Shown here piece by piece: positions 16,575 through 25,581 of a DNA stretch of 64,000 nt. How positions within the stretch are numbered: the stretch's first letter is position 1; each line of letters starts with the position of its first letter. A program made the position numbers and the translations under genes. Source of the DNA: Xanthomonas sp. NCPPB 1128 (lineage in GTDB: Bacteria > Pseudomonadota > Gammaproteobacteria > Xanthomonadales > Xanthomonadaceae). The stretch spans positions 1 through 64,000 of the forward strand of contig NZ_LFME01000012.1 of NCBI RefSeq assembly GCF_001043115.1. The letters run 5' to 3'. The notes beneath the pieces are model-generated. The model did no database searches and was not told where the DNA came from. It saw only the letters and a program-made list of their open reading frames with translations.

Positions 16575-17873
16575 ATGGTCGAGGGATTGGGAAGGATCGG
16601 CTTCGGCCTGTTCGGGTTGGCGGTGTTGATCGGGATCACCTGGCTGTTCTCCAACAACCGCCGCGCGGTGGACTGGAAGCTGGTCGCGACCGGCCTGGTC
16701 CTGCAGATCGGTTTCGCCTCGCTGGTGCTGCTGGTCCCGGGCGGGCGCGAAGTGTTCGACTGGCTCGGCCAGGTGTTCGTGAAGGTGCTGAGCTTCGTCA
16801 ACGAAGGCTCCAGCTTCATCTTCGGCAGCCTGCTCGACACCAAGACCTACGGCTTCATCTTCGCCTTCCAGGTGCTGCCGACCATCATCTTCTTCTCCGC
16901 GCTGATGGGCGTGCTCTACCACCTGGGGGTGATGCAGGCGGTGGTGCGGGTGATGGCCTGGGCGATCACCAAGGTGATGCGCGTGTCCGGCGCCGAGACC
17001 ACCAGCGTCTGCGCCAGCGTGTTCATCGGCCAGACCGAGGCGCCGCTGACGGTGCGCCCGTACATCCCGCGCATGACCGAGTCCGAGCTGCTGACGATGA
17101 TGATCGGCGGCATGGCGCACATCGCCGGCGGCGTGCTGGCGGCCTACGTGGGCATGCTCGGCGGCGGCGACCCGGCGCAGCAGGCGTTCTATGCCAAGCA
17201 TCTGCTGGCGGCCAGCATCATGGCCGCGCCGGCGACGCTGGTGGTGGCCAAGCTGCTGGTGCCGGAGACCGGCACGCCGCTGACCCGCGGCACGGTCAAG
17301 ATGGAAGTGGAGAAGACCACCAGCAACGTGATCGACGCGGCCGCCGCCGGTGCCGGCGACGGCCTGCGCCTGGCGCTGAACATCGGCGCGATGCTGCTGG
17401 CGTTCATCGCCCTGATCGCGCTGGTCAACGCGCCGCTGACCTGGCTCGGCGACGTCACCGGCCTGGCCAGCGCGCTGGGCCGCCCGACCAACCTGTCCAC
17501 CATCTTCGGTTATGTGCTGGCGCCGGTGGCCTGGGTGATCGGTACGCCGTGGCCGGATGCGACCACGGTCGGTTCGTTGATCGGCCAGAAGGTGGTCATC
17601 AACGAGTTCGTCGCGTATACCGAACTGTCGCGCATCGTCCAGGGCCAGGTGCCGGGCGTGAGCCTGAGCGCGGAGGGCCGCCTGGTCGCCACCTATGCGC
17701 TGTGCGGCTTCGCCAACTTCAGCTCGATCGCGATCCAGATCGGCGGCATCGGCGGCCTGGCCCCCGAGCGCCGGCACGACCTGGCCCGCTTCGGCCTGCG
17801 TGCGGTGCTGGGCGGCTCGATCGCCACCTTCATGACGGCGACCATCGCCGGGGTGCTGTCGCACTTCGCCTGA
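16575..17873 (+). CDS. nupC: concentrative nucleoside transporter (NupC/CNT family)
   Basis: The 432-residue inner-membrane protein has about eight to ten transmembrane segments. CNT signatures are present: VFIGQTEAPLTVRPYI (about 156-171) with the nucleoside-binding Gln-Thr-Glu, and the later blocks NEFVAYTEL and CGFANFSSIAIQIGG. It imports nucleosides coupled to protons or sodium. The next gene, 63 bases downstream on the same strand, encodes a ribokinase-like sugar kinase, suggesting a nucleoside salvage and ribose use unit. The ATG at 16575 is preferred over an upstream in-frame ATG because it begins the first membrane helix region. Confidence 0.92.
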   Translation: MVEGLGRIGFGLFGLAVLIGITWLFSNNRRAVDWKLVATGLVLQIGFASLVLLVPGGREVFDWLGQVFVKVLSFVNEGSSFIFGSLLDTKTYGFIFAFQVLPTIIFFSALMGVLYHLGVMQAVVRVMAWAITKVMRVSGAETTSVCASVFIGQTEAPLTVRPYIPRMTESELLTMMIGGMAHIAGGVLAAYVGMLGGGDPAQQAFYAKHLLAASIMAAPATLVVAKLLVPETGTPLTRGTVKMEVEKTTSNVIDAAAAGAGDGLRLALNIGAMLLAFIALIALVNAPLTWLGDVTGLASALGRPTNLSTIFGYVLAPVAWVIGTPWPDATTVGSLIGQKVVINEFVAYTELSRIVQGQVPGVSLSAEGRLVATYALCGFANFSSIAIQIGGIGGLAPERRHDLARFGLRAVLGGSIATFMTATIAGVLSHFA

Positions 17874-17936
17874 TCCGGCCGCAACATCCGCCACATCCGT
17901 TTTTCTTTTTTTCCAGTTCCAGTCGAGAAGCAGTAC

Positions 17937-18896
17937 ATGCCTATGAGTTCGGTCATCGTCGTCGGTTCGTTCAATGTCGACCATGTGTGGCGGTGCGAGA
18001 ATCTGCCCGCACCGGGGGCGACCATCGCCGGCCGCTACAGCACCGGCCCCGGCGGCAAGGGCTTCAACCAGGCGGTGGCGGCGGCCCGTGCCGGCGCGCG
18101 CACCAGCTTCGTCTGCGCACTCGGCGACGATGCCGGCGGCGCGATGGCGCGTGGCCTGGCGGCGCAGGACGGCATCGCCCTGGTGGCCGAGGCCAGCAGC
18201 GAGCCGACCGGCACCGGCGGCATCTATGTCGACGGCCACGGCCGCAACACCATCGTCATCGGCGCCGGCGCCAACGCCGCGCTGAGCCTGGACTTCGTGC
18301 AGGCGCAGCGTCCGCTGCTGGGCTCGGCGCGGGTGCTGCTGGCGCAGCTGGAGTCGCCGATCGAGACCATCGAGGGCACCCTGGCGCTGGCCCGCGAGGC
18401 TGGCCTGACCACCGTGCTCAACGCCGCCCCGGCCAACGCGCAGACCAGCATCGGCCTGCTCAAGCTGGCCGACGTGCTGACCCCCAACGAGACCGAGTTC
18501 GCCGCCCTGCTGGCGCGCCATGTCGGCGTGCGCGTGGACGCCGACGACGTCGCCGCCACCGATGGCGGCAGCCTGCATGCGCTGTGCCGCAAGCTGCTGC
18601 CGGGCGGCACCGTGGTGGTGACGCTGGGCGCGGTCGGCGCGTTCATCTCGCACCCCGAGGAGCGCCTGCGCGGCGACACCCAGCCCTACTACCGGATCGG
18701 CGCCGAAACCGCGCACACCGTGGACACCACCGGTGCAGGCGATGCCTTCAACGGCGCGCTGGTGGCCTCGCTGGCGCAGTCGCCGAACGCCGCGTTCGCC
18801 ACCCACGTGCGCTTCGCCAATCACTATGCGGCGCGGTCCACCGAAGCCGAGGGCGCGGCGGCGTCGATGCCGCGGTTGACCCCCGAGGCCGGCTGA
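17937..18896 (+). CDS. rbsK: ribokinase (PfkB family)
   Basis: This 319-residue sugar kinase of the PfkB family has an N-terminal GSFNVDHVWRCENLPAPG, the substrate block GGKGFNQAVAAARAGA, and the C-terminal signature DTTGAGDAFNGAL with the catalytic Asp (about residue 266). It phosphorylates ribose to ribose 5-phosphate or a related pentose/nucleoside. Its place behind the nucleoside permease suggests it uses ribose freed from imported nucleosides. A pyrimidine-rich stretch (TTTTTCTTTTTTT) fills part of the 63-base gap before it but no stem precedes it, so co-transcription remains likely. Confidence 0.88.
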   Translation: MPMSSVIVVGSFNVDHVWRCENLPAPGATIAGRYSTGPGGKGFNQAVAAARAGARTSFVCALGDDAGGAMARGLAAQDGIALVAEASSEPTGTGGIYVDGHGRNTIVIGAGANAALSLDFVQAQRPLLGSARVLLAQLESPIETIEGTLALAREAGLTTVLNAAPANAQTSIGLLKLADVLTPNETEFAALLARHVGVRVDADDVAATDGGSLHALCRKLLPGGTVVVTLGAVGAFISHPEERLRGDTQPYYRIGAETAHTVDTTGAGDAFNGALVASLAQSPNAAFATHVRFANHYAARSTEAEGAAASMPRLTPEAG

Positions 18897-18993
18897 GCCT
18901 GCGCGCGGCGGGTTGCACCGCCGCGATTGCCGCGTTTCCCTGACGATATACCGCCGGCCGCCGTGCCGGCCGCATCCCGACAAGGCGTTCCCG

Positions 18994-19599
18994 ATGCTCC
19001 GCCCTTCCCTGTTGCCGTTCGGCGCGCTGTGCGCGCTGCTGCTCCCGCTGTCCGCCGCCGCTGCACCGCGCTGCGACTGGAACAGCCTGGCCGACGATGC
19101 CGACCGCGCCACGGTGACCGTGTCCGTCGAGCGCCTGCAACAGGTGATCGCAGCGCATTACGACGATGCCGAGCAGGAAGCAGGCGCGGCGCTGGCGCGC
19201 TCCTTGCTGAAGCGCGCACAGACGCCGCAACAACCCGGGAAGCTGGAAGGCCGCTGGAAGCTGCGCTCGATCCAGGTCGACCCGCACTTCGCCTATGCCT
19301 ACCCGTACTTCAAGGCCGAGATCCGCCGCGATCCCTGCGGCTATCACCTGAGCAAGACCAGCGGCTCGCAGCGCCGCAGCGGCACGCTGTATCCGCTGGC
19401 CGCCGGCAGCCATGAGCTGGCCTTCCTCGGCGCCAGCACGGTGAACAGCGAGCCTGAAGCGGCCTACGCGCCCGGCCATGTTTCTGACGGCACGCATGGC
19501 AACAGCGTCGGCCGCCTGGTCGCGCTGGGCCCGAACGAACTGCTGCTGATCCTGGACGGCAAGGACAACGGCGTCGAGCTGTACCAACTGATCCGCTGA
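18994..19599 (+). CDS. exported DUF4893-like protein
   Basis: This 201-residue protein has a signal peptide (residues 1-23, ending LSAAAAPRC). The body contains GRWKLRSIQVDP, AYPYFKAEIRRDPCGYHL and SGSQRRSGTLYPL, a pattern I associate with the DUF4893 family of exported proteins of unknown function. Two cysteines in the mature part could form a disulfide. No neighbour reveals a role: a ribokinase gene lies upstream on the same strand and dusB downstream. The ATG at 18994 is chosen since it opens the signal peptide; an upstream in-frame ATG at 18913 would add a basic stretch before it. Confidence 0.7.
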   Translation: MLRPSLLPFGALCALLLPLSAAAAPRCDWNSLADDADRATVTVSVERLQQVIAAHYDDAEQEAGAALARSLLKRAQTPQQPGKLEGRWKLRSIQVDPHFAYAYPYFKAEIRRDPCGYHLSKTSGSQRRSGTLYPLAAGSHELAFLGASTVNSEPEAAYAPGHVSDGTHGNSVGRLVALGPNELLLILDGKDNGVELYQLIR

Positions 19600-19673
19600 A
19601 TCGCGCGGCGTCTGCCGCCGCGGAGGCGGTGCGGCTGCGGCCCGCGGATACGCAGGCCCGCTACACTAGCGGC

Positions 19674-20672
19674 ATGCGTATCGGCCCCTACACGATCGAA
19701 CCGAAGGTGATCCTGGCACCGATGGCCGGGGTCACCGACAAGCCGTTCCGGCTGCTGTGCAAGCGCCTGGGCGCCGGCCTGGCGGTGTCGGAGATGACCA
19801 TCTCCGATCCGCGCTTCTGGCAGACCCGCAAGTCGCTGCAGCGCATGGACCACGCCGGCGAGCCGGACCCGGTCAGCGTGCAGATCGCCGGCACCGAGCC
19901 GCAGCAACTGGCCGAGGCCGCGCGCTACAACGCCGACCACGGCGCGCAACTGATCGACATCAACATGGGCTGCCCGGCGAAGAAGGTGTGCAACGCCTGG
20001 GCCGGCTCGGCGCTGATGCGCGACGAGGCCCTGGTGGCGCGCATCCTCAGCGCGGTGGTGAAGGCCTCGCCGGTGCCGGTGACGCTGAAGATTCGCACCG
20101 GCTGGGACTGCGACCACCGCAACGGCCCGGTCATCGCGCGCATCGCCGAGGATTGCGGCATCGCCGCGCTGGCGGTGCACGGGCGTACCCGCGACCAGCA
20201 TTACACCGGCCAGGCCGAGTACGCGACCATCGCCCAGATCAAGGCGATGCTGCGCATCCCGGTGATCGCCAACGGCGACATCGATTCGCCACAGAAGGCG
20301 GCGCAGGTGCTGGCCGCGACCGGCGCCGATGCGGTGATGGTCGGGCGCGCGGCGCAGGGCCGGCCGTGGATCTTCGGCGAGATCGCGCACTACCTGGCCA
20401 CCGGCGAACTGCAGCCGGCGCCACCGCTGGCGTTCGTGCGCGACACCCTGCTCGGCCACCTGCAGGCCCTGCACGCTTTCTACGGCGAGGCGCAGGGCGT
20501 GCGCATCGCCCGCAAGCACCTGGGCTGGTACGCCAAGGACCGGCCCGAGAACGCCGCGTTCCGCGCCGTGGTCAACCGCGCCGAGAGCGCGCAGGCGCAG
20601 CTGGCGCTGACCGCCGACTACTTCGACGCGCTGATCGCCGGCGTGCCACCCACCTTGTCCGCTGCCGCCTGA
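19674..20672 (+). CDS. dusB: tRNA-dihydrouridine synthase B
   Basis: The 332-residue flavoenzyme reduces uridines to dihydrouridine in the D-loop of tRNA. It has the Dus TIM-barrel start LAPMAGVTDKPFRLLCKRLGA, the family signature INMGCPAKKVCN with the catalytic Cys (about residue 109), and the FMN block GDIDSPQKA followed by GADAVMVGRAAQGRPWIF, which is characteristic of DusB. Length is normal. In many gammaproteobacteria dusB is followed by fis; here the next gene is a methyltransferase and no fis is seen. Confidence 0.95.
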   Translation: MRIGPYTIEPKVILAPMAGVTDKPFRLLCKRLGAGLAVSEMTISDPRFWQTRKSLQRMDHAGEPDPVSVQIAGTEPQQLAEAARYNADHGAQLIDINMGCPAKKVCNAWAGSALMRDEALVARILSAVVKASPVPVTLKIRTGWDCDHRNGPVIARIAEDCGIAALAVHGRTRDQHYTGQAEYATIAQIKAMLRIPVIANGDIDSPQKAAQVLAATGADAVMVGRAAQGRPWIFGEIAHYLATGELQPAPPLAFVRDTLLGHLQALHAFYGEAQGVRIARKHLGWYAKDRPENAAFRAVVNRAESAQAQLALTADYFDALIAGVPPTLSAAA

Positions 20673-20695
20673 CATCCTCTCCCTGGAGCACCGCC

Positions 20696-21523
20696 ATGGG
20701 TTCGTCTGCCGAGACTCCGACCTATCTGCACGGCTATTCCGACACCGAACAGGCCCGCCTGCTCAAACAGGCGCGGCTCCTCGAAGCCACCCTGTTCAAC
20801 CAGATCGACTACACCGGCGCGCGGCGCCTGCTGGAAGTCGGCAGCGGCGTCGGCGCGCAGACCGAAGTGCTATTGCGGCGCTTCCCCGACCTGCACGTCA
20901 CCGGCATCGACCTGAGCGAGGCACAGCTGCAGGCCGCGCGCGACAACCTGCAGCGCATGCCGTGGTGCCAGGACCGCTACACGCTGCAGCAGGCCGATGC
21001 CGGCGACCTGCCGTTCCAGCCGCGCAGCTTCGATGCGGCGTTCCTGTGCTGGGTGCTGGAGCACGTGCCGTCGCCGGCGCGCGTGCTCAGCGAAGTGCGG
21101 CGGGTGCTGGCGCCGGGGTCGCCGGTGTACGTGACCGAGGTGATGAACGCCTCGTTCCTGCTGCACCCGTATTCGCCGAACGTATGGCGCTACTGGATGG
21201 CGTTCAACGACTTCCAGTACGACCACGGCGGCGACCCGTTCGTCGGCGCCAAGCTCGGCAACCTGCTGCTGGCCGGCGGCTATCGCGACGTCAGCACCGA
21301 GATCAAGACCCTGCACCTGGACAACCGCGAGCCGGCGCGGCGCAAGACCATGATCGGGTTCTGGGAGGAACTGCTGCTGTCGGCGGCCGAACGGCTGCTG
21401 CAGGCCGGTGCGGTGGACGCGGACACCGTGGCCGGCATGCGCCGGGAAATGGCGCAGGTGCAGAGCGACCCGGACGCGGTGTTCTTCTATTCGTTCGTGC
21501 AGGCGCACGCCACCGTCTATTGA
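20696..21523 (+). CDS. class I SAM-dependent methyltransferase
   Basis: This 275-residue protein has a Rossmann methyltransferase fold with motif I LLEVGSGVGAQTEVLL (about 44-59), the acidic post-I residue in VTGIDLS, and the block FDAAFLCWVLEHVPSPARVL. The N-terminal helix region YLHGYSDTEQARLLKQARLLE and the C-terminal part resemble small-molecule or lipid methyltransferases of the UbiE/CFA-like group. The substrate is unknown. It begins 23 bases after dusB with CTGGAG before the ATG, so it may be co-transcribed, and it converges on the YdjM-like gene with a gap of 7 bases. Confidence 0.85.
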   Translation: MGSSAETPTYLHGYSDTEQARLLKQARLLEATLFNQIDYTGARRLLEVGSGVGAQTEVLLRRFPDLHVTGIDLSEAQLQAARDNLQRMPWCQDRYTLQQADAGDLPFQPRSFDAAFLCWVLEHVPSPARVLSEVRRVLAPGSPVYVTEVMNASFLLHPYSPNVWRYWMAFNDFQYDHGGDPFVGAKLGNLLLAGGYRDVSTEIKTLHLDNREPARRKTMIGFWEELLLSAAERLLQAGAVDADTVAGMRREMAQVQSDPDAVFFYSFVQAHATVY

Positions 21524-21530
21524 GCCGCGC

Positions 21531-22604
21531 TCACGGCGAGGCTGGCGACGCCTGCGCACCGACCGGCGCGGGCGACGCCGGTTCGGCCCAGATCCGCTGC
21601 CACATCCGCGCCAGCGCTGCGCGAATCTGCCCACGTGCCACCGGTGCCCGGTACGCGGCCTGCAGCTGTCGCGGCGCAATCGCCGTCCAGCCGTTGCCCT
21701 GCTGCCGTGCCACCGCGAAATTGAAGTTGTAGTCCGGCTCCAGGCCCATGCGCAGATCGCTGAGCACGAGTTCGCCGCCCTTGACCTGCGCGCGCATGAA
21801 GCCGCGGTTGAACCAGGTCAGCCGCTGCACTGCCGGCAGATCGCGCATCTGTGCCAGCGCCTGGGTATTGGAGGGATAGCCCTGGAAGCGCATCGGCCCT
21901 TGATCGGCGACCAGGGAGCGCTCGCCGATCACATAGCCGCTCGGGGTCATCGCCACCACCCGCCACAGCAGCGTGTTGAACGGCATCGGCACCGAGAAGC
22001 GCGGCGCCTGCGCCAGGCCCATCGCCGCCAGCGCGCGATCGGCCTCGCGGTCGACCAGGTGCTTGGCCAGCAGCGACCAGCCCAGGTAGGCGCTGCTCAG
22101 CAGCAACCCGGCCAGCAACGCCCGCTGCGCCACGCGCCGCGCGCGTGCCCACCAGGCGATGGCGCAGGCCAGCAGCAGCCACAGGGTGTAGGCCGGATCG
22201 ATGATGAACACGCTCGACCACATCGTCGGCGGCGGCCGCAGCGGCCACCACAGCTGCGTGCCGTAGACGGTGAACGCATCCAGCAGCGGATGGGTGATCA
22301 GCGCCAGTTGGATCGCCCAGAACCAGCGCCTTGGCGCTTCGGCCACGCGCCCGTGGCCGAAGCGGCGGAACAGCCACCAGACCAACCAGCCGAGCAGCGG
22401 CAGCACGAACAACGAATGGCTGACGCTGCGATGCACCGTCATCAGCGTCACCGGGTCGCGAGTGAGCGGCAGCAGGATCAGCGAATCGAGATCCGGCACG
22501 GTGCCGAGCGCGGCACCGGCAAGCAGCGCCGCGCGCCGATGCGCGGCCGGCGCGATGGCCGCGGCGATGGCGCCGCCGAGTACGATCTGGGTGAGGGAAT
22601 CCAT
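21531..22604 (-). CDS. YdjM-like inner-membrane metal-dependent hydrolase
   Basis: This 357-residue protein begins MDSLTQIVLGGAIAAA and carries the YdjM-family blocks GTVPDLDSL (about 34-42), HRSVSHSLFVLPLLG (about 58-72) and THPLLDAFTVYGTQL (about 103-117), whose His and Asp residues could bind metal. Four or five membrane segments fill the first 200 residues, and a soluble domain follows. E. coli YdjM belongs to the SOS regulon, but no LexA box was recognised upstream here. The biochemical function of the family is unproven. Confidence 0.85.
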   Translation of the reverse strand: MDSLTQIVLGGAIAAAIAPAAHRRAALLAGAALGTVPDLDSLILLPLTRDPVTLMTVHRSVSHSLFVLPLLGWLVWWLFRRFGHGRVAEAPRRWFWAIQLALITHPLLDAFTVYGTQLWWPLRPPPTMWSSVFIIDPAYTLWLLLACAIAWWARARRVAQRALLAGLLLSSAYLGWSLLAKHLVDREADRALAAMGLAQAPRFSVPMPFNTLLWRVVAMTPSGYVIGERSLVADQGPMRFQGYPSNTQALAQMRDLPAVQRLTWFNRGFMRAQVKGGELVLSDLRMGLEPDYNFNFAVARQQGNGWTAIAPRQLQAAYRAPVARGQIRAALARMWQRIWAEPASPAPVGAQASPASP

Positions 22605-22765
22605 CGGCCGATGCTAGCAGCGATGCAGCGATGGTTGGGTTGTGGCGATGCGAGCCATCGTCTTGCTGAGGGTCCGACTGCGCCGCAGGGTCTCCAGTCC
22701 AGCCAGGTCGTTGCAGCGCGGCGTCGACCACGACCCACCGTCGCACCGCATCGCTAGCCCCTGCT

Positions 22766-22788
22766 GTCGCGGCGGAAGCCGCTCCTAC
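22766..22788. repeat. REP-like palindromic element (variant)
   Basis: GTCGCGGCGGAAGCCGCTCC plus TAC is a one-base variant of the palindromic repeat family found at 26954, 27073, 54154 and 58708. It lies in the gap between the YdjM-like gene and the metallophosphatase gene. Confidence 0.6.
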
Positions 22789-22843
22789 GCAGGCTCGCGT
22801 GCCGCTGCCGGGCGATGGCGACGTCCGCTGCGAGCGTCCGCGC

Positions 22844-23662
22844 TCAGGCCGCACGCGGCCAGGCGTTCTCCTGCACCAGCCGCAAGCGCGGCGGCAACTC
22901 GCGCAGCACCTCGCCGCGATGCGAGAGCAGACGTAGCGTGCCGTCGGCTTCTTCGGCAAGTGCGGTGAGATTCTCGACCCAGTCGCCGTCGTTGGCGTAG
23001 ACCAGGCCGTCGCGCTCGAACAGCCCGGCGCGGTGCACGTGGCCGCAGATCACCCCGTCCAGGCCGCGGCGACGCGCATCGTCCAAACCCGCGGTCACGA
23101 AGCGCTCGATGTAACGCTCGGCCGCGCTGCTCTGCCGCTTCAGATAGTCGGCCAGCGACCAGTAGCGCATGCCCAGGCGGCGGCGCACGCGGTTGGTCAG
23201 CTGATTGCCGGTGAGGATGCGGTAGTACAGCCAGTCGCCGAACTTCTCCTGCAGGCCGCCGAACTGGGTCACGCTGTCGTAGTCGTCGCCGTGCACCACC
23301 AGCAGGCGGCGTCCGTCGGCGGTGGCGTGCACCGCGCGCCGGCGCACCTGCATCGCCGGAAGCGCCAGCCCGCAGAAGCGGCGGATCGGCCGATCGTGGT
23401 TGCCAGGCACGTAGATCAGTTCGGTGCCGCCGCGGGCCAGCGCGTGCAGCGCATCGACCACGCGCTGGTGCGCCGCGCCCCACACCGCGCGGCGCTGCGC
23501 CATCCACCAGAAGTCGACGATGTCGCCGACCAGGTACAACTGGTCGCAGCGCAGGCCGCCGAGGAAGTCGGCCAGTTCGCGTGCGTGGCAATGCGGTGCG
23601 CCCAGGTGCACGTCGGAGACGAACACCGCGCGGCGCGGCGACAGGCTGCTGACCGGATTCAT
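22844..23662 (-). CDS. calcineurin-like metallophosphatase, LpxH-like
   Basis: This 272-residue protein has the metallophosphoesterase motifs FVSDVHLGAP (about 14-23), GDIVDFWWM (about 47-55), GNHDRPIRR, VHGDDYDSV and GHVHRAG, giving a two-metal active site. The layout resembles UDP-2,3-diacylglucosamine pyrophosphatase relatives (LpxH/LpxH2 type), which hydrolyse lipid A precursors, but the substrate here is unproven. Its ATG overlaps the stop of the preceding acyltransferase gene by four bases (ATGA at 23659), so the two are translationally coupled, pointing to a shared lipid pathway. Confidence 0.86.
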   Translation of the reverse strand: MNPVSSLSPRRAVFVSDVHLGAPHCHARELADFLGGLRCDQLYLVGDIVDFWWMAQRRAVWGAAHQRVVDALHALARGGTELIYVPGNHDRPIRRFCGLALPAMQVRRRAVHATADGRRLLVVHGDDYDSVTQFGGLQEKFGDWLYYRILTGNQLTNRVRRRLGMRYWSLADYLKRQSSAAERYIERFVTAGLDDARRRGLDGVICGHVHRAGLFERDGLVYANDGDWVENLTALAEEADGTLRLLSHRGEVLRELPPRLRLVQENAWPRAA

Positions 23663-25374
23663 GCCACCACCTCTGCTTCGTTGCGGGGACGTTCGAGGTA
23701 GCGCGCGCGCTTCTTGCTGCGGATGCGCTGCAGGTCCAGCTCGATCAGGCCGTCGACCGCGTCGTTGAACGCGGGGTCCACGCCGAAGGCGAGGAAGCGC
23801 GCGCCGCCGGGCTCGCACAGGTCGGTGTACTGCTTGTAGAGCATCGGCACCGCCGCGCCCAGCGCGTCGAGGTTGCCCTTGAGCACCTTGAAGGCGGTGT
23901 CGGCGTCCAGTTCGTCGAACGCCGGCGGCGCTTCCGGATACGGGAACGGCCGCGCCGACGCGGCTTCGCCGCTGGCGTCGCCGTAGTAGCGCGCGTAGTA
24001 GGCCACGATCTGCTCGCGCGCCTGCTGCGGCAGCGCGGCGCTGATCGACACCGCGCCGAACAGGTAGCGCACCTGCGGATGGTCTTGCAGATAGGCGCCG
24101 ATGCCCTGCCACAGGTAGTCGATGCTGCGGCTACCCCAGTAGTCCGGCACCACGAAGCTGCGGCCCAGTTCCATGCCCGCGGCGATGCGCGGCAGCATGC
24201 CCTCGCCGTAGCGGAACAGTTCGGCGGTGTAGAAGCCGGCCAGGCCGCGCTCTGCCAGCACCGGTGCACCGCGGGCGACCCGGTAGGCGCCGACCACGCG
24301 CGTGGCGGCGCCGTCCCACAGCACGATGTGCTCGTACCAGGTGTCGTAGTCGTCCAGGTCCAGGCGCCGGCCGGTGCCCTCGCCCACCGCGCGGAAGGTC
24401 AGCTCGCGCAGGCGGCCGATCTCGCGCAGCAGCGCCGAGCCGGCGCGCAGCCGGCCGACGCGGATCTGCTTGCCGTCCAGGGTGTGGCCGAGGCTGCGCA
24501 GGCCGGCCACTTCCATGGCCAGTTGCGCCGGGTCCTCGGCGGCGACCAGCGCTTCCTCGCTCGGCGCGGCCTGCCCGCCGCTGCGGCCGAGCGCATACAG
24601 CTCGCTGCGCAGGCGCCGCATCAACTCGGCTTCGGGCAAGTCCTGCGGCAGCGCGCGGGCGCGGCCCAGGCTGAGCGCGATGCGGCGCTCGCGGCGGGCG
24701 AACATCTCCCGCGCCAGCAGCGCGGTGCCGGCCGGCTTGAACAGCGCCGAGGCGCCATAGAACAACGCCGAATTGCGCGCATGGATGCGCACCGGCAGCA
24801 CCGGCGCGGCGGTGCGCAGGGCGAAGCGCAGGAAGCCGCGGCGCCAGCGCCCGTCGGCGACGCCGCCCCAGCCCAGCCGCGAGACTTCGCCCGCCGGGAA
24901 CACGATCACACATTGCTCCTGCGCCAGCGCCTGCTCGATCGCCCGCACGCTGGCCGGCGACGGCGCGCCGCCGAGGATGCGCACCGGCAGCAGCAGGTCG
25001 CGCAGCCCTTCCAGCGCCCACAGGAAATCGTTGGCGACGATCTTCACGTCGCGCCGTACCTGGCCCACGCAATCCAGCAGCGCCAGGGCATCCAGCGCGC
25101 CGGAAGGATGGTTGGCGACGATCAGCAGGCGCCCGCGCGCCGGGATGCACTCGGCCGCGGTCGGTGCGACCACGTAGCGGGCCTGCAGGAAATCCAGTCC
25201 GGCCTGGACCAGGGCGAATCCGCGCAGGTCGCGGTTGGCCTCCAGGAACGCGTCCAGCGCGTCCAGTCCCGACCATTTCTGCAGGCCGCGCAGCAATGGC
25301 CGGACCAGCCGCGAGCGGCGTCCGGCAAACCAGTGCGGGTAGCGGTCCTGAAGACGGCGTTCGAGTGCGAGCAC
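23659..25374 (-). CDS. two-domain acyltransferase resembling ornithine-lipid synthase OlsF
   Basis: This 571-residue protein joins two acyltransferase domains. The N-terminal half (about 60-260) is a PlsC-like O-acyltransferase with NHPSGALD (His89, Asp95) and FPAGEVSRL (about 159-167). The C-terminal half (about 295-570) is a GNAT-like N-acyltransferase of the OlsB type, with IGRLRELTFRAVGEG and YRVARG followed by FYTAELFRYG. In Serratia OlsF such a fusion makes the whole ornithine lipid: the C-terminal part N-acylates ornithine and the N-terminal part adds the second acyl chain. By analogy this gene could make an aminolipid. The start is a GTG at 25374 preceded by AAGGGGG. It is coupled to the metallophosphatase gene. 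Confidence 0.8.
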   Translation of the reverse strand: MLALERRLQDRYPHWFAGRRSRLVRPLLRGLQKWSGLDALDAFLEANRDLRGFALVQAGLDFLQARYVVAPTAAECIPARGRLLIVANHPSGALDALALLDCVGQVRRDVKIVANDFLWALEGLRDLLLPVRILGGAPSPASVRAIEQALAQEQCVIVFPAGEVSRLGWGGVADGRWRRGFLRFALRTAAPVLPVRIHARNSALFYGASALFKPAGTALLAREMFARRERRIALSLGRARALPQDLPEAELMRRLRSELYALGRSGGQAAPSEEALVAAEDPAQLAMEVAGLRSLGHTLDGKQIRVGRLRAGSALLREIGRLRELTFRAVGEGTGRRLDLDDYDTWYEHIVLWDGAATRVVGAYRVARGAPVLAERGLAGFYTAELFRYGEGMLPRIAAGMELGRSFVVPDYWGSRSIDYLWQGIGAYLQDHPQVRYLFGAVSISAALPQQAREQIVAYYARYYGDASGEAASARPFPYPEAPPAFDELDADTAFKVLKGNLDALGAAVPMLYKQYTDLCEPGGARFLAFGVDPAFNDAVDGLIELDLQRIRSKKRARYLERPRNEAEVVA

Positions 25375-25581
25375 GGCAAGCCCCCTTGCTGACTGCGCAC
25401 AGCTTCGGCCGCCGCGGCGACACCGATCTTGCAATCTGACTACGGCAAGGTGACGGGCACACCGCCGGCGCGGCAACCGGTTAACCTTGGGCAACGTCCG
25501 CCCCGGGCCGCATGCACGCCGCCCGGTGCCCGTGTATCATTCGCCTCCATCTTTTCATCCGAATACAAGGATATAGCCGCG

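Noticed and set aside
25430-25581. Possible SAM riboswitch before metK
   Set aside because: No core of SAM-I, SAM-II or SAH type could be paired in this stretch.
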